Shown: piece after piece, positions 22,761-33,155 of the stretch
How positions within the stretch are numbered: the first letter of the stretch is position 1
Layout: every line of letters starts with the position of its first letter
NCBI GenBank assembly: GCA_024291935.2
Contig: CM044306.1
Span: 19,291,001-19,355,000 of the forward strand
Direction of reading: 5' to 3'
DNA length: 64,000 bases
Origin: Okapia johnstoni
Lineage: Eukaryota; Chordata; Mammalia; Artiodactyla; Giraffidae
Made by a program: the position numbers and the translations under genes
Notes under the pieces: model-generated
The model's input: only the letters and a program-made list of their open reading frames with translations
What the model was told of the DNA's origin: nothing
Database searches by the model: none

Positions 22761-23167
22761 AGCTGAATGGCTAAGGTGGGTGACCATTAGCTGCTCAGCC
22801 TCGTGGTGCTGAAGCAGAAGTAATGTGTGGTCACCTGGCCCAATGGCCGTGGAGGGGAGGGGTGCAGGGTGGACGGAGTGGAGCTCTCTGGCCAGCAGGG
22901 ACCACATTGGCTCCTTTATCCTCAGCCTCCCTGCCACTCTCCTCTTCTCCTTGTATCCTACAGGGAAGGTGGGCACTTGCTGTGTTGGGTTTTGTGGCTG
23001 CACACCTTAACACTGTTGTCGCTGGAGTCTGGCAGTGCCCACAAATGTCCCTCTCCTCTGACTTCTCATGACTCCAGTGCAAGAGCGGCAGCTCAGCCCC
23101 TCAGGAGGGAGAGTTGGGAGCTGCTGCTGGGTGCCTCAGGACCTAGGCTCATGGGTCATTAAAACGG

Positions 23168-23294
23168 CTTGTTTTTTTTTTTTTTTTTGGCCTTGCCACA
23201 TGGCATGCGGGATCTTAATTCCCTAACCAGGGATCGAGCCTGTGCTCCTTTCAGTGGAAGCGAGAAGCCCTAACCACTGGACCACTAGGGAATG
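23168..23294 (-). mobile_element. CHR-type SINE, short form
   Basis: A T-run of about 18 leads into GGCCTTGCCACATGGCATG and ends ACCACTAGGGAATGC. Confidence 0.85.
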
Positions 23295-23970
23295 CTCAAA
23301 ATTAGCCTGGTTTTTGATCCTGATTTCTCTGTGCATCTGGGTCTCTGATAGCCCATGAGTGGGTGGGGGGGATGGGTAGAAGGGAGGCAGGAGGTGGGGA
23401 TTAGGCCAAAGGGAAATAGCCAGGACGTCCCTCTTCCCATGCCTCGCCCTCTCCTTATCCGGGGCGGCACTGGTGCCCACCCTGCCCGGGGGAATAACTG
23501 GAATCAGCTGCCTCTGACTCAAGACAGTGAAGTTGTTTGCCTTCTCTTTTCCTCCTTGGAGACTCCTCAGATGGAGTCTAACAAGTGGCCTCTTAGAAAA
23601 CTCCTTCCCCGCCCCCAGCAGCCTCTTTCCTCCACCACTCCAACCCCTCATAGCATCATTCCATGACCACAGCGGGGTCAGGGTAGAAGGCAGGAGACCA
23701 AGGATGGGACTGGGGAAGATTCTAGAGGGAGGGTGGGACGGGATTCTGATTAAATTGTGCTTATTAACTCATGGGCCTGGGTTTGTCCCCCGTTTCCACT
23801 CCAAGGCCCTCTTGATGAAGCCTTGAAAGTGCGGTGTCTTTCCACCTTAATATTTGTGTGCTCCCCTCCCCTCTACTCACCAGCCCCAGTTCTGCATGCC
23901 AACCAAGGCCTCCTCCTCCCACACCCGTCCGCACCCCAAGCCCCACTTAAACCCCTTTTCCTCATCTTAG

Positions 23971-24183
23971 CCCAAGAAGAAGCTGAATGCACCCTCAGAC
24001 CGGGCCACACCCAAGATCGTGCCTTTTGATCTTCTGCCTGAGACTGAGCCTTTTGACCTGAAGCCTGAGACAGTGCCTGACCTCCCACCCTTTGACCAGA
24101 CGCCTAGGACCCTGCCCTGTTACCCAGAGCCCACTGGGCCTCTGCCCACCCCTGAGGAGCCGACAGCCGGTGGGGGCGCTTAG
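23971..24183 (+). other. Candidate alternative last exon of CAVIN1
   Basis: A polypyrimidine tract ending CCTCATCTTAG (23960-23970) is followed without delay by an open frame of 70 codons ending TAG at 24181-24183. Its phase is 0, matching the exon 1 donor, so splicing would give a 227-residue protein: residues 1-157 of cavin-1 plus 70 new residues. That form would lack the basic HR2 region. The new tail is proline- and acid-rich, begins PKKKL, and holds three copies of a PFDxxPxT motif: PFDLLPET, PFDLKPET and PFDQTPRT (tail residues 18-47). There is no ATG in the frame, so it would be translated only by splicing. Possible polyadenylation signals lie downstream (ATTAAA near 25445, AATAAA near 25703). 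This could still be a chance frame or a decayed exon. Confidence 0.4.
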
Positions 24184-24477
24184 GGTCTCCTGGCTCACAT
24201 GGGGCCGTGGGCGTGGCATGTCATGAATCCAGTCCACCACCAGCTCACTGCTTAGCAGTGGCCAGTCTCTTCTAAGCCACTGCCTCTTGTGAGTGGGTGA
24301 TGGGTACTGTGCAAACACTCACATTATGGAATGTTCAGGCAGTCGGGTGGGAGGTCACGGGCAAGGGCGCTCCTCTACTTCTTGGCTTCCATCTTAATAG
24401 TAGATGCGCCAGACACCACACCTGAGTTGCATCCACTGCTGCCTGCATGAGAGTGCCTGCAATTTCCATGCTTCTGT

Positions 24478-24600
24478 TTTTTGCTTAATTTATTTAATTG
24501 GAGGACAATTACTTTACGATATTGTGATGTTTTTGCCATACCTCAACACGAATCGGCCATAGGTATACATGTGTCCCCTCCATCCTGAACCCTGCCCAGG
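24478..24600 (-). mobile_element. L1 3'-UTR fragment
   Basis: TTGGAGGACAATTACTTTAC and GAATCGGCCATAGGTATACA are the reverse-complemented ungulate L1 end. Confidence 0.75.
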
Positions 24601-26146
24601 CTTCTGATTGACCTTCCCTCCCCCCTCCACCTCCTCCTCAGGGACAGGCCAGTTTGGCTCGAGGGCCAGTTTCACAGAGGGCCCTCATGAGGCCCAGACC
24701 AGGGGTCTGTTCTGTGCCTTCTCCATGCCCCTCCCTGCCGCTGGGAAAAACATTTACACTTATTTTTTCCAGTTGTTTTTTTTTTTTCCCAGAAAATGTT
24801 TTGCAAAGAGATCCCTTATGCTTGCCAGATCCTGCCTTGGCCAGGGCACCCAAAAGCTGCCAACTCAGAGAGGCCAGGAGGGGGTACACTTTTGCTGGAT
24901 CTGGCCTACCTATGGCACAGTGTTTCTCCATTTTTTTTTCACATGATCATTCTCCTAAGGAGTCCTTTTAGACATTTTTCTTCCTAATTGTCCTCTTCCC
25001 CATGAATTGTAACACTATAGATATACTATATATACCCGGACTCCCCCAACACCCCACCCAAGAACCAATTTCCACCCACTTTGGGGCAACATCCTCCCAC
25101 ATGCTAGAGTGTCATTCTAGAGCAGAAAAGAAGGTCCCTTCTGCCTTCAGTGTTTCTCACCCACCTTGTCCTGACAACCTAAAGTAGAGGTCCTGAGTTT
25201 TTAAGACTTCCCTATCTCTCACCTCTCCCCTAGTCTGCACCCTCTGACACACTTTCTGAGCAGATCCCGGGTCTCCGAATGACCTCTCCAGTATCTTCTC
25301 CTGGTCATTCCAGGCAGTGGTTGGGAACAGAACTGGCTAGCTCTAAGTCAAGAAAGGCCCTACCCAGAGCCATATCATACGTGTCCCTTCTCCCTGACAA
25401 ATGTGAAGTGCCTGGCCAAGGACCAGGCACGCAGTAGGTGCTCAATTAAATCATATAAAAATCTTCCTAAGGCAGAGGAGCTTAAGTTTATATAGTGAGT
25501 TTGGGGAGAGGAAGGGGCTGGGAGCTGTCTTATGGCTCCTCTAAATTCATCCCAGACTGGTGCTTTCCTGGGTTGGGGAGCTGTGTGTGCTTGGTGGGGG
25601 GTGGGGGATGGGGAGACAGTGGAAGCTGTGTGTGCTTTTGTTCAGACCTGGTCATTAAAGCTAACTCTGGAAACCAAGCCTGTTGGGACTGGTGGTTTTG
25701 TTTAATAAAAATGTAGAAACAGAACAAGCAGAGCTCTCCCTGTTTGCCACCCTGAGGCCCCTCCTATGACTTAGGAGCTCTGCCAGGGGAGTAGGGGTGG
25801 GACAGGGGTGCCCAGTCTCTGTGCCCAGGATTGGGGGAGGTGCTTTGGGATTCTGTTGCTGGTTGTTGTAGCAACAGGCCAACTGGGTGGGCCCAAGACA
25901 GCACTCCAAAGCTGTGAGTCATAGGGGAAACCTGGCCTAGAAACAGGGAGAAAAGACAAAATCCATTAATGGAGGGAAAAAGCTAAAGTCATAGTGGTAT
26001 ACCCTCTCCAGGGCCAATTCACTGGATATTATCTCGGACTTAGGTCAAATGGTTTCTTCCCCTATCCCCTGACCTTCCACCAAGAAAGCAGTTCCTCTGG
26101 TGTAAGCCATAGCTCTAGAGGAAGCCTCACAATGAAGGGATATATA

Positions 26147-26175
26147 TATACACATACACACACACACACACACAC
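26147..26175. repeat. Short (TA)n(CA)n microsatellite
   Basis: TATATATATACACATACACA followed by about nine CA units. Confidence 0.9.
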
Positions 26176-26930
26176 CATTCTAGTCTGGCGGAGATGACTC
26201 CAAATCCTCCCCTCACTGGGATTGCTCCCTGATGTTGTATTTGAGACCTCTCATCAGGCACTAGGAAGATGGGATTGGCTACAACAAGTCTGGAACTCTC
26301 TCTCCAGCCTTGTTCACAGTTCAAGCTTTATCTAAGAAGCCAGAGGCCAGGAAAAGCAGCCAGCTCAGGCTTTAGGGGTTGGACAGAGCAGAGGGGAGAA
26401 TCAGGGATGCCGGGGTGGGGCACACAGACAATGTGGATCTGTTTTCCAGCAGCAGGGACTGTTTCCTAGCTCTTCCCCACCCATCACGCTTAATCCTTCC
26501 CTCAATTCATCCACATTGCCTGAGCTTTAGTGAAAGGAGGCGTTCTCCTCCTAACTTTGGTGGTGTGGGTGGATTTTTAGACGAGGAGGCTATGAAGGAG
26601 AAATCAGAGCTGACATTTTTTGATGCTAGGGCTGCCAGTAAATTCTGGGTGGAGATGAATTAAGAAGTAACAGGGAGTTTAGATGATAGACAGTCCTAGA
26701 ATGTTGTGCAAGAGAGGACTCTGGTAGCAGGTGGGAAGAAGTGATTGCAAAAGGAGACCCAAAGTGTACAACTGGGAATCAGAGGGACTGCTAAGACTGG
26801 CTGGGATCCTCCCACATTCAGAGTGAGGGAAATACCCCTTCAATGCCTCTTCCAGTGATAAGAAGCAGAGGGATGGATAGAATGTTGCAGAATGCCCACG
26901 ACAGTACCCAGCCAGCTGTGGCAGGTGGAG

Positions 26931-26987
26931 ACTACAAGTCCCAGCATGCCCTGAGCCCAGGTTACCTTGCCTGCTGGGAGGTGTAGT
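26931..26987. promoter_or_regulatory. Facing pair of ZNF143/THAP11-like motifs
   Basis: ACTACAAGTCCCAGCATGC (26931-26949, plus) matches the known long ZNF143 motif almost completely. GCCTGCTGGGAGGTGTAGTT (from about 26968) is the same motif on the minus strand with a few changes. The two face each other about 20 bp apart in the CAVIN1 intron. Such motifs usually mark promoters or chromatin-loop anchors. Confidence 0.5.
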
Positions 26988-28080
26988 TGAGTAACAAGAG
27001 CCTGAGATGGCTTGGTGCCCAGCAGAGCTAGTGCCCAGTTTGGGAGAAGAGGTGAAGCCAGCATTCCCTCTTTGTCCCTGCTAATGATATTGACAGGGAG
27101 GGAAGGAAGTTGGGAGGAGGTGTTCCTAGTTTTCAATGTAAACCAGGAAACTCTGTGGGGATGTAGATGGGAGGGAAGAGGAAAGAGGTTGGGGGCTGGG
27201 GAAGGAATTTCTATAGCAGGTGGTGCAGAGATACCAAGCAGCCAACACTTATGTGTACGTGTTTGTGTGTGTTTATAGGAGGGATCAGTTTATGTTGCCT
27301 CATTTTTCTCAGATGGGATTTTCTTACAATTCTGCAAAACGATCTTCAGAAAACCTATTCCCTATCATTCCTTTCTACGGTGCCCCTAAAGAAGAGAGTC
27401 TGGGTCATAGAGACTTTTGGGTATTGTCTTTTGGGCCAAAAACAAACCCTTTCTGGGTTATGTCCTCTTTTCCTTTCTGGGCTCAATCTCCCCCACCTTC
27501 TGGTGAGAGGTGATCCTGAGATTCTGAAATGTAGGTCCAGAGTTAGGATCTTGGAAAATCTTCCCGGAATGGGAAACAGTGCTGGTGCTGGGTCTTCCCA
27601 GGAGAAAAACTGGCTCTGAGATCTAGGATCTCGCCATCCTACTCCTGGCTCTTGAGCTCCTGTTTGGGGTGAGGGGTAGGGGGTGGGGGTGAAGCAAGAA
27701 TAGAAAAACCATCCCTCCTTTCCATCCCAAGGCAGGGACGTCAGAACCAGAAGAAACCTCCAGGTTGGGAAGAAAACATGTTCTCGGCTCCCAGCCAGCT
27801 TCTTCCTCTTTCCTCAATTTCTACATAGGGGTAGAGAATGACCATTGGTGGAGCCAAACAATATGGGGAGAGTGGGGAGGTCATTAACTCCCCTTCCCTA
27901 ATACTGGTTCTTCTGAAACGATACGAAGTCTGGGAAACGCGCTCCTTTGAAAGTAAACCTGCCTTCAAGTTACCCCACTTCGGGGTCGCCTGAGATCGGC
28001 TGTGAGCTCACCCCTAAACCTAAACAAACTGCCCAAAGCCTTTGCTTTTGGGCCTGGCTCGGGCAGTGTGGGGCTCTGTA

Positions 28081-28093
28081 CACCAGAGGGCGC
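28081..28093 (+). promoter_or_regulatory. Strong CTCF-like motif
   Basis: CACCAGAGGGCGC agrees with the CTCF core CACCAGGGGGCGC at 12 of 13 positions. It lies about 540 bp upstream of CAVIN1 exon 2, in non-repeat sequence. Occupancy cannot be judged from sequence. Confidence 0.55.
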
Positions 28094-28265
28094 TCTGCCC
28101 ACTTCCAAAGTTCGATTGTGAGCTCTGGGACGCAAAGGGTAAGAAGTGGTTTAACATGGGTGGTTGCAGGGCTCGAGGAGCAGGTTGGAGAGCCGCAGAG
28201 ATACTTGACCGAAGTGCGAAAACAGAGGCCAGACTCTGATCCGGAGCTCGGTTCCCTCTTCGCTC

Positions 28266-28398
28266 TGTATGTGTGCTTAGTCGCTCAGTCGTGTCCGACT
28301 CTTTGCGACCCCAGGGACTGTAGCCCGCCAGGCTCCTCGGTTCATGGCGATTCTCCAGTCTAAAATATTGGAGTGGGTTGCCTTGCCCTCCTCCAGGT
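28266..28398 (-). mobile_element. Bov-A SINE monomer
   Basis: TAGTCGCTCAGTCGTGTCCG through TTGGAGTGGGTTGCCTTGCC, cut off at CTCCAGG. It sits only 230 bp from the exon 2 acceptor. A MIR-like scrap (CATTCAACACATATTTGAGT) follows it. Confidence 0.85.
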
Positions 28399-28628
28399 CT
28401 ACTTACTATTCATTCAACACATATTTGAGTGCTCACGAAGTGTTCAGCTCGGGGCCAGGCGCTGGGGATACCAGCGCAGAAGTCCAGGCCGATTTCACAG
28501 GTACCACGCACTCGCCAGGATCACAGGTGCCACTGCCCGGCCCCGGGTTCGCCCAGCGTCCCCCAAGTCCCTGCCCAACTCTCCCGCTCTGCCTCCGCCC
28601 TCATCTGTTCCCTCTGATCTCCCTTTAG

Positions 28629-29330
28629 GATGAAGTGAAACTGCCGGCCAAAGTGAGCATAGGCAAGTCGCTGAAAGAGTCGGAGACGCTGCCGGAGAAG
28701 GAGGGCGACGAGCTGGCCGAGGGCGAGCGGCCGGAGGAGGACGCGGCGGCGCTCGAGCTGTCGTCGGACGAGGCGGTGGAGGTGGAGGAGGTCATCGAGG
28801 AGTCGCGCGCCGAGCGCATCAAGCGCAGCGGCCTGCGGCGCGTGGACGACTTCAAGAAGGCCTTCTCCAAGGAGAAGATGGAGAAGACCAAAGTGCGCAC
28901 GCGCGAAAACCTGGAGCGGACCCGCCTCAAGACAAAGGAGAACCTGGAGAAGACGCGGCACACCCTGGAGAAGCGCATGAACAAGCTGGGCACGCGCCTG
29001 GTCCCCGCGGAGCGCCGCGAGAAGCTCAAGACCTCGAGAGACAAGCTGCGTAAGTCCTTCACGCCCGACCACGTGGTCTACGCGCGCTCCAAGACCGCGG
29101 TCTACAAGGTGCCGCCCTTCACGTTCCACGTCAAGAAGATCCGCGAGGGCCAGGTGGAGGTGCTGAAGGCCACGGAGATGGTGGAGGTGGGCGCCGAGGA
29201 GGAGGAGGGCGGCGCGGAGCGCGGCGAGGCGGCAGACCTGCTGCGCGGGAGCAGTCCGGACGTGCACACGCTGCTGGAGATCACGGAGGAGTCGGACGCC
29301 GTGCTGGTGGACAAGAGCGACAGCGACTGA
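28629..29330 (+). CDS. CAVIN1 exon 2, residues 158-390
   Basis: The acceptor CTCCCTTTAG|GATGAAGTG joins in phase to exon 1 and gives DEVKLPAKVS. The order of regions is the cavin-1 order. An acidic stretch with glutamate runs covers about 174-215. A basic coiled-coil HR2 covers about 217-301 (from AERIKRSGLRR through KVRTREN and TRLKTKE repeats to KLRKSF); it binds phosphoinositides and carries the nuclear signal. A conserved YARSKTAVY segment follows, then a glycine/acidic tail ending LVDKSDSD. Both exons total 390 codons, the same as the human protein, with no frameshift. Exon 2 is unusually GC-rich in the third codon position, which makes its antisense strand open. Confidence 0.97.
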   Translation, partial: DEVKLPAKVSIGKSLKESETLPEKEGDELAEGERPEEDAAALELSSDEAVEVEEVIEESRAERIKRSGLRRVDDFKKAFSKEKMEKTKVRTRENLERTRLKTKENLEKTRHTLEKRMNKLGTRLVPAERREKLKTSRDKLRKSFTPDHVVYARSKTAVYKVPPFTFHVKKIREGQVEVLKATEMVEVGAEEEEGGAERGEAADLLRGSSPDVHTLLEITEESDAVLVDKSDSD

Positions 29331-31120
29331 GCCGGGCGCGGGGCTGTGCCCCGAAGGCCGCGCCGCCCCGCGTTTCCCCGCCCCCGCCCCCCAATTCCTT
29401 TACCTCTACGAACTTTCTCTTTCGCATTCTCTCTCTCTCTCTCTCGCTCTGTCTCTCTGTGCCCCAAACGGGCTGAGATGTTTCTAAATTGAGAACACCT
29501 CCCCACAACGAGCACCCCCTCCAAGTCTTACAGCTATTAAGACGAGGGGGAGGCAGCCTGCACCATGGACAGCCCCAGTGTAGGCGTAGGCTGGGTGGAA
29601 ATGCAGAGAGCGGTGATTCGTGTCCTGGGGATCCAAGTCGGGAATCCTAGAGGAAACTGCTGTGGTTTCCGTGATTAGGCCCAGGCTTGGGGCAGGCTGC
29701 CTTCTCCCCGCCCCCCCACCCCTACACACGCACTCTTACCCGGCTGCTGTCATTCCTGTTCACTGAGGTCTTCTCATTCTGATCTCTGGCGGCTTCAAAG
29801 CCAAAATTACCATGAAAGGGAAGAGTGCATCCTGAACGGGCCCCTTTCCCACACGGAAGACCCCATACTGGAAGGATTTAAAAGCAGCTTTGGAGAGTAT
29901 CTAAGGCAATGTCGGAGAGAGGGCAGCCTAAGCCATGACCCTACATGAGGGTCTAGCACAGGCTGTATCTGCAAAAGTTCCCAGTAAGGAAGGCTGGATT
30001 CAGGCAAAGTGCTGGAGGAGGGAGGGAGGGAACTTCATGTTTATGCATCTGCACACAGGAGCACATTGCTATGGCTCTGAAGGAAAACAGAAAATAGTAG
30101 AAGGTGGAAATGGGCGAAAAGAGAATGCTCATTAGTAGCAGGAGAAACACAGGACAAGGATCCCATTTTATTGGGGTTCTCAGAGGACAGTAGGACAATT
30201 TTTCAGGACTAGTAGGGAGGGCAGTGTGAGAAATCCCTCATCCAAGACGAGAGAGGTAAGCCTTACCCCTTACCTCTACTGGTATCGTGCCCCCAGAGGC
30301 AGCCCATTTCTCATAGCCCAGAAAATTAGGGTCCCAGAAGAGGGCAGCACCAGGCTCCAGAGAGCTGGTATTATAGTTAGGAGGGAGGCTGATGGGAAAG
30401 AGACCAGAGGCTAAAGGCCAGGCCACCAAGTTGAGAGCAGGAGGGGAGGAGAGGAGGGTAAGGAATTCCTGTGTGTAGGGCTGCCCAGCCTTGGCTCACT
30501 CCTGGCAGTTTCTTCTCAAGATGCTTCCCTAGAGCTAGTATCATAAAGCTGTAGAACATGCCAAGACCTCCTTTGTGGATTCCTCTCCTGAATCTTTAGG
30601 GTGAGAGGGGTGCTGCTTCCAGTTCAAAGGCCTGACTTCTGATCAGGTTCCCTCAGGACACTTAAGTCTCCCTGTTTTTCCCCCATAAAGGGGACTTGTC
30701 AGAAGCAAGGACACCCACCCTCACCCCAAGTCACAGCCCAAAGAGGAGAGCTGAAGGCTCCCTCCTTCTCCCCTCACCTCCTCTGCCTTATCTTCCCTGC
30801 TCTGCATTTTAGAAAATTGTAGCTAATTGTTTTAAGGGGTGGCGGGAGGGAGTCGGGGGACACACCTTTTATACCACACAAAGCTTTGCTTCCCCCCCCC
30901 CCCCCCACTCCCTCACCCTTGGTTCCCTTCTCTCTTCCAAAGGGTTAGAGACACATCAGCTGAGGAAAGATGGGGATTGTGGGACGAGGTTCCTTGGTGC
31001 TGATGGGCTGAAGGGGCCTGAGTTGTGGGCAGATACAGTTTCCTGGGGGCTCTGGGGAGCCTCTCGTGTTGCTGTGTCCTGGCGAGCAGCCCGACCAATA
31101 AACCTGCTTTTCTAAAAGGA
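29331..31120 (+). other. CAVIN1 3' UTR
   Basis: About 1.8 kb after the TGA stop, with no recognisable SINE or LINE. It contains a (CT)n run near 29427-29450 and a run of about 16 C residues near 30892-30908. It ends just beyond the AATAAA at 31097. Confidence 0.8.
31097..31102 (+). terminator. CAVIN1 polyadenylation signal
   Basis: AATAAA in the context CGACCAATAAACCTGC, 1.77 kb after the stop codon. A GT-rich element (GATCTGTGTTGG) lies about 20 bp downstream, as expected for a cleavage site near 31115-31120. Confidence 0.8.
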
Positions 31121-32884
31121 TCTGTGTTGGATTGTATTCTTCGAAGGCAGTTACACAGGATGAGTTCCAGAGAACAGGAGGGAACCAGGGAATGAAAGAG
31201 AGATGCTGCTAGTTTAAACGTGCAGCATTTGCCTGGATGGGAAGTGATACTGGGGCGTTATTATTATCCCACTTAGAGACGGGAAGACATACACACAGAG
31301 TAACTTGTCTAACCTTCCATAGGTGGTAAGTGGTGGAGCTGGAATTCTAAGTCAGGCACCCTGGCTCCAGTTTCACCACGTCTGTAATCCTGTAGTGTTG
31401 AGACCGCTTCTCCACCTTCAGAGCCTTAGCCCTCCAGACCCACTCAGTTACTCTACTCAGCCTGAGCTCTGCCCCCAGCAAATTCAGGCTGCCAATCCGT
31501 CCTATGGGAGGCAGCCTAGGGAAGGGGAAAAGTCAGAGGCCTGAATGTCATAGAAAAAGGATTCTGGTGTGTGCTAGAGATGCCAGTCATAGCCACACAG
31601 CATATTTCATTCTCCCTACAGCCCTGGGACGGGCACCTCTTTCATTGTACACCCTCTCTTCCCCTTGAGCAGCCAGCCCTACCTGCTCACAAGTTATGGA
31701 TTTCCTAGAGCAAAGGAAACAAATTGTCATGTGAATTCCGCCAGCATCAGAATGACCGGGGAGGGGTGTCCAAATAAAGACAATGTCATTTCTGCGGCTG
31801 TGTCCCGGCTTCGTAGTACCACCCCAAACAAGCTGAGTCCTTCCTCAGGAACCATCCATTTCCCTTGGACTCCCCTGCTGCTAACCCCAGCAGCAAGCAT
31901 GGCAGTCTTGGGTTCTAAGTTCCCCAGAAAGGGTTGGCGTTCCTCCAAAAGAAATGAAACTGAGGATGAAAATTCAGAGCATGGGAGCCAGGAAACTTGC
32001 CCTCGGCCAGTAGAAGCATGCTCAGGATCCTCCTTCCTGTAGGATGCAGAGGTGCAGCTGTGAGAAGCAGGGAATGACGTCAGGACCCCAGCTGTGGAGT
32101 AATGAGCTTGAGGGAAACCAGGAAAGGCCCTGGGATACCAGGCTATTGTTTACTTTTCTTACTCAAAGCAATAAGTTTCCTGGTCCTTTCCTCTTTGCTT
32201 CTGTAATCCATCCTGCTCACTGGTCCACCACACTTTCAGTACCAGCCAAATTACTTTGCTGTAACTTCCCTACCCAGCTCTATTCTGGACACCATTTTGT
32301 TAGAAGTAGCCTGAATTCTCTGAAGAGCCACTTTTCTGCTGGCCCCTGTTCCATGACATTCCTCCTTTACATCACAGTGTGGGGCCACAATTCCAGAAGC
32401 TCTGCTCAAGTCAAAAAGTATTCCTTTTCTTCTTTGCTTGCAGCCGAAGGGAGGAGGAGGCTTTCATGAAATAGCTTCCTACCAATAGGATTTGATGGAC
32501 ATTCCAAGGTCCCATTCCTACAAAGCATCTTTTCCACCAACGGGTCATCAACTTGCCCACTCATCATTAGCACTATATGGGTTAGAATCAGACAATAAAC
32601 TAGAGGTACTGTCTCTCGAAGGATCTCATCAAACATTACCTGTGTTGACCAAAAAAAAAGTACAACCTAAAAGTTGAGAGTTATGGTTTCTTTGGCAGAC
32701 ATTATGAGGGCTTCAAGCCTGGGACACAGCATCTCAGATAACACTGAGAAACTGTTCTGAAGAGGCAAGAGGGAGGAACCAGGATATTAAGCAGTTTTGC
32801 AACAAAGGCCAGGTAGTTGGAACATTGAAGATTATTGTTAATTAAAAAAACCCAGACATCTCAAGTTAATGAAATTAGTGCTTC
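31121..32884. other. CAVIN1 downstream spacer
   Basis: Mostly unique sequence. A MIR-like element is visible at about 31240-31400 (TTATCCCACTTAGAGACGG, GTGGTAAGTGGTGGAGCTGG). No supported gene. Confidence 0.5.
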
Positions 32885-33103
32885 TTTATGTGTTGATTGT
32901 TAATCATTCAATCACGTCCTACTCTTTACAACCCCATGGACTGTATGTAGCCTGCCAGGCTCCTCTGTCATGGAATTCTACAGGCAAGAGTACTGGAGTG
33001 GATAGTCTTTCCCTTCTCCAGTGGATCTTCCCGACCCAGGAATCAGACCCAGCTCTCTGGAGTTGCACGCAGATTCTTTATGTCTGAGCCACCAGAGAAG
33101 CCC
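32885..33103 (-). mobile_element. Bov-tA SINE
   Basis: Reverse complement of Bov-tA from about GTTGATTGTTAATCATTC to GAGCCACCAGAGAAGCCC. It lies 37 bp upstream of the MAPRE1 retrocopy. Confidence 0.88.
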
Positions 33104-33155
33104 TTTTTATGGACGGGAAGGGGAAAAGTCTGCACTCATTAAATTCATCCCACTG

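Larger units (their letters stand above)
18075..28628 (+). other. CAVIN1 intron 1
   Basis: 10.55 kb, from GTGAGC to CTCCCTTTAG. The first 0.9 kb is still CpG island. The rest is mostly unique sequence with few young repeats, listed separately, plus a candidate alternative last exon (23971-24183), a ZNF143-like motif pair and a CTCF-like motif. I see nothing else classifiable in 18950-20700, 22050-22330, 24600-26140 or 26200-26900, except an L2- or MIR-like scrap near 25385-25450. Confidence 0.9.

Noticed and set aside
22566..23003. 145-codon minus-strand frame rich in Thr-His
   Set aside because: Translation of the opposite strand of an imperfect (TG)n tract.
28521..29267. 248-codon minus-strand frame opposite CAVIN1 exon 2
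   Set aside because: Composition shadow of exon 2. It is rich in Leu, Arg and His runs, has no domain, and crosses the intron-exon boundary.
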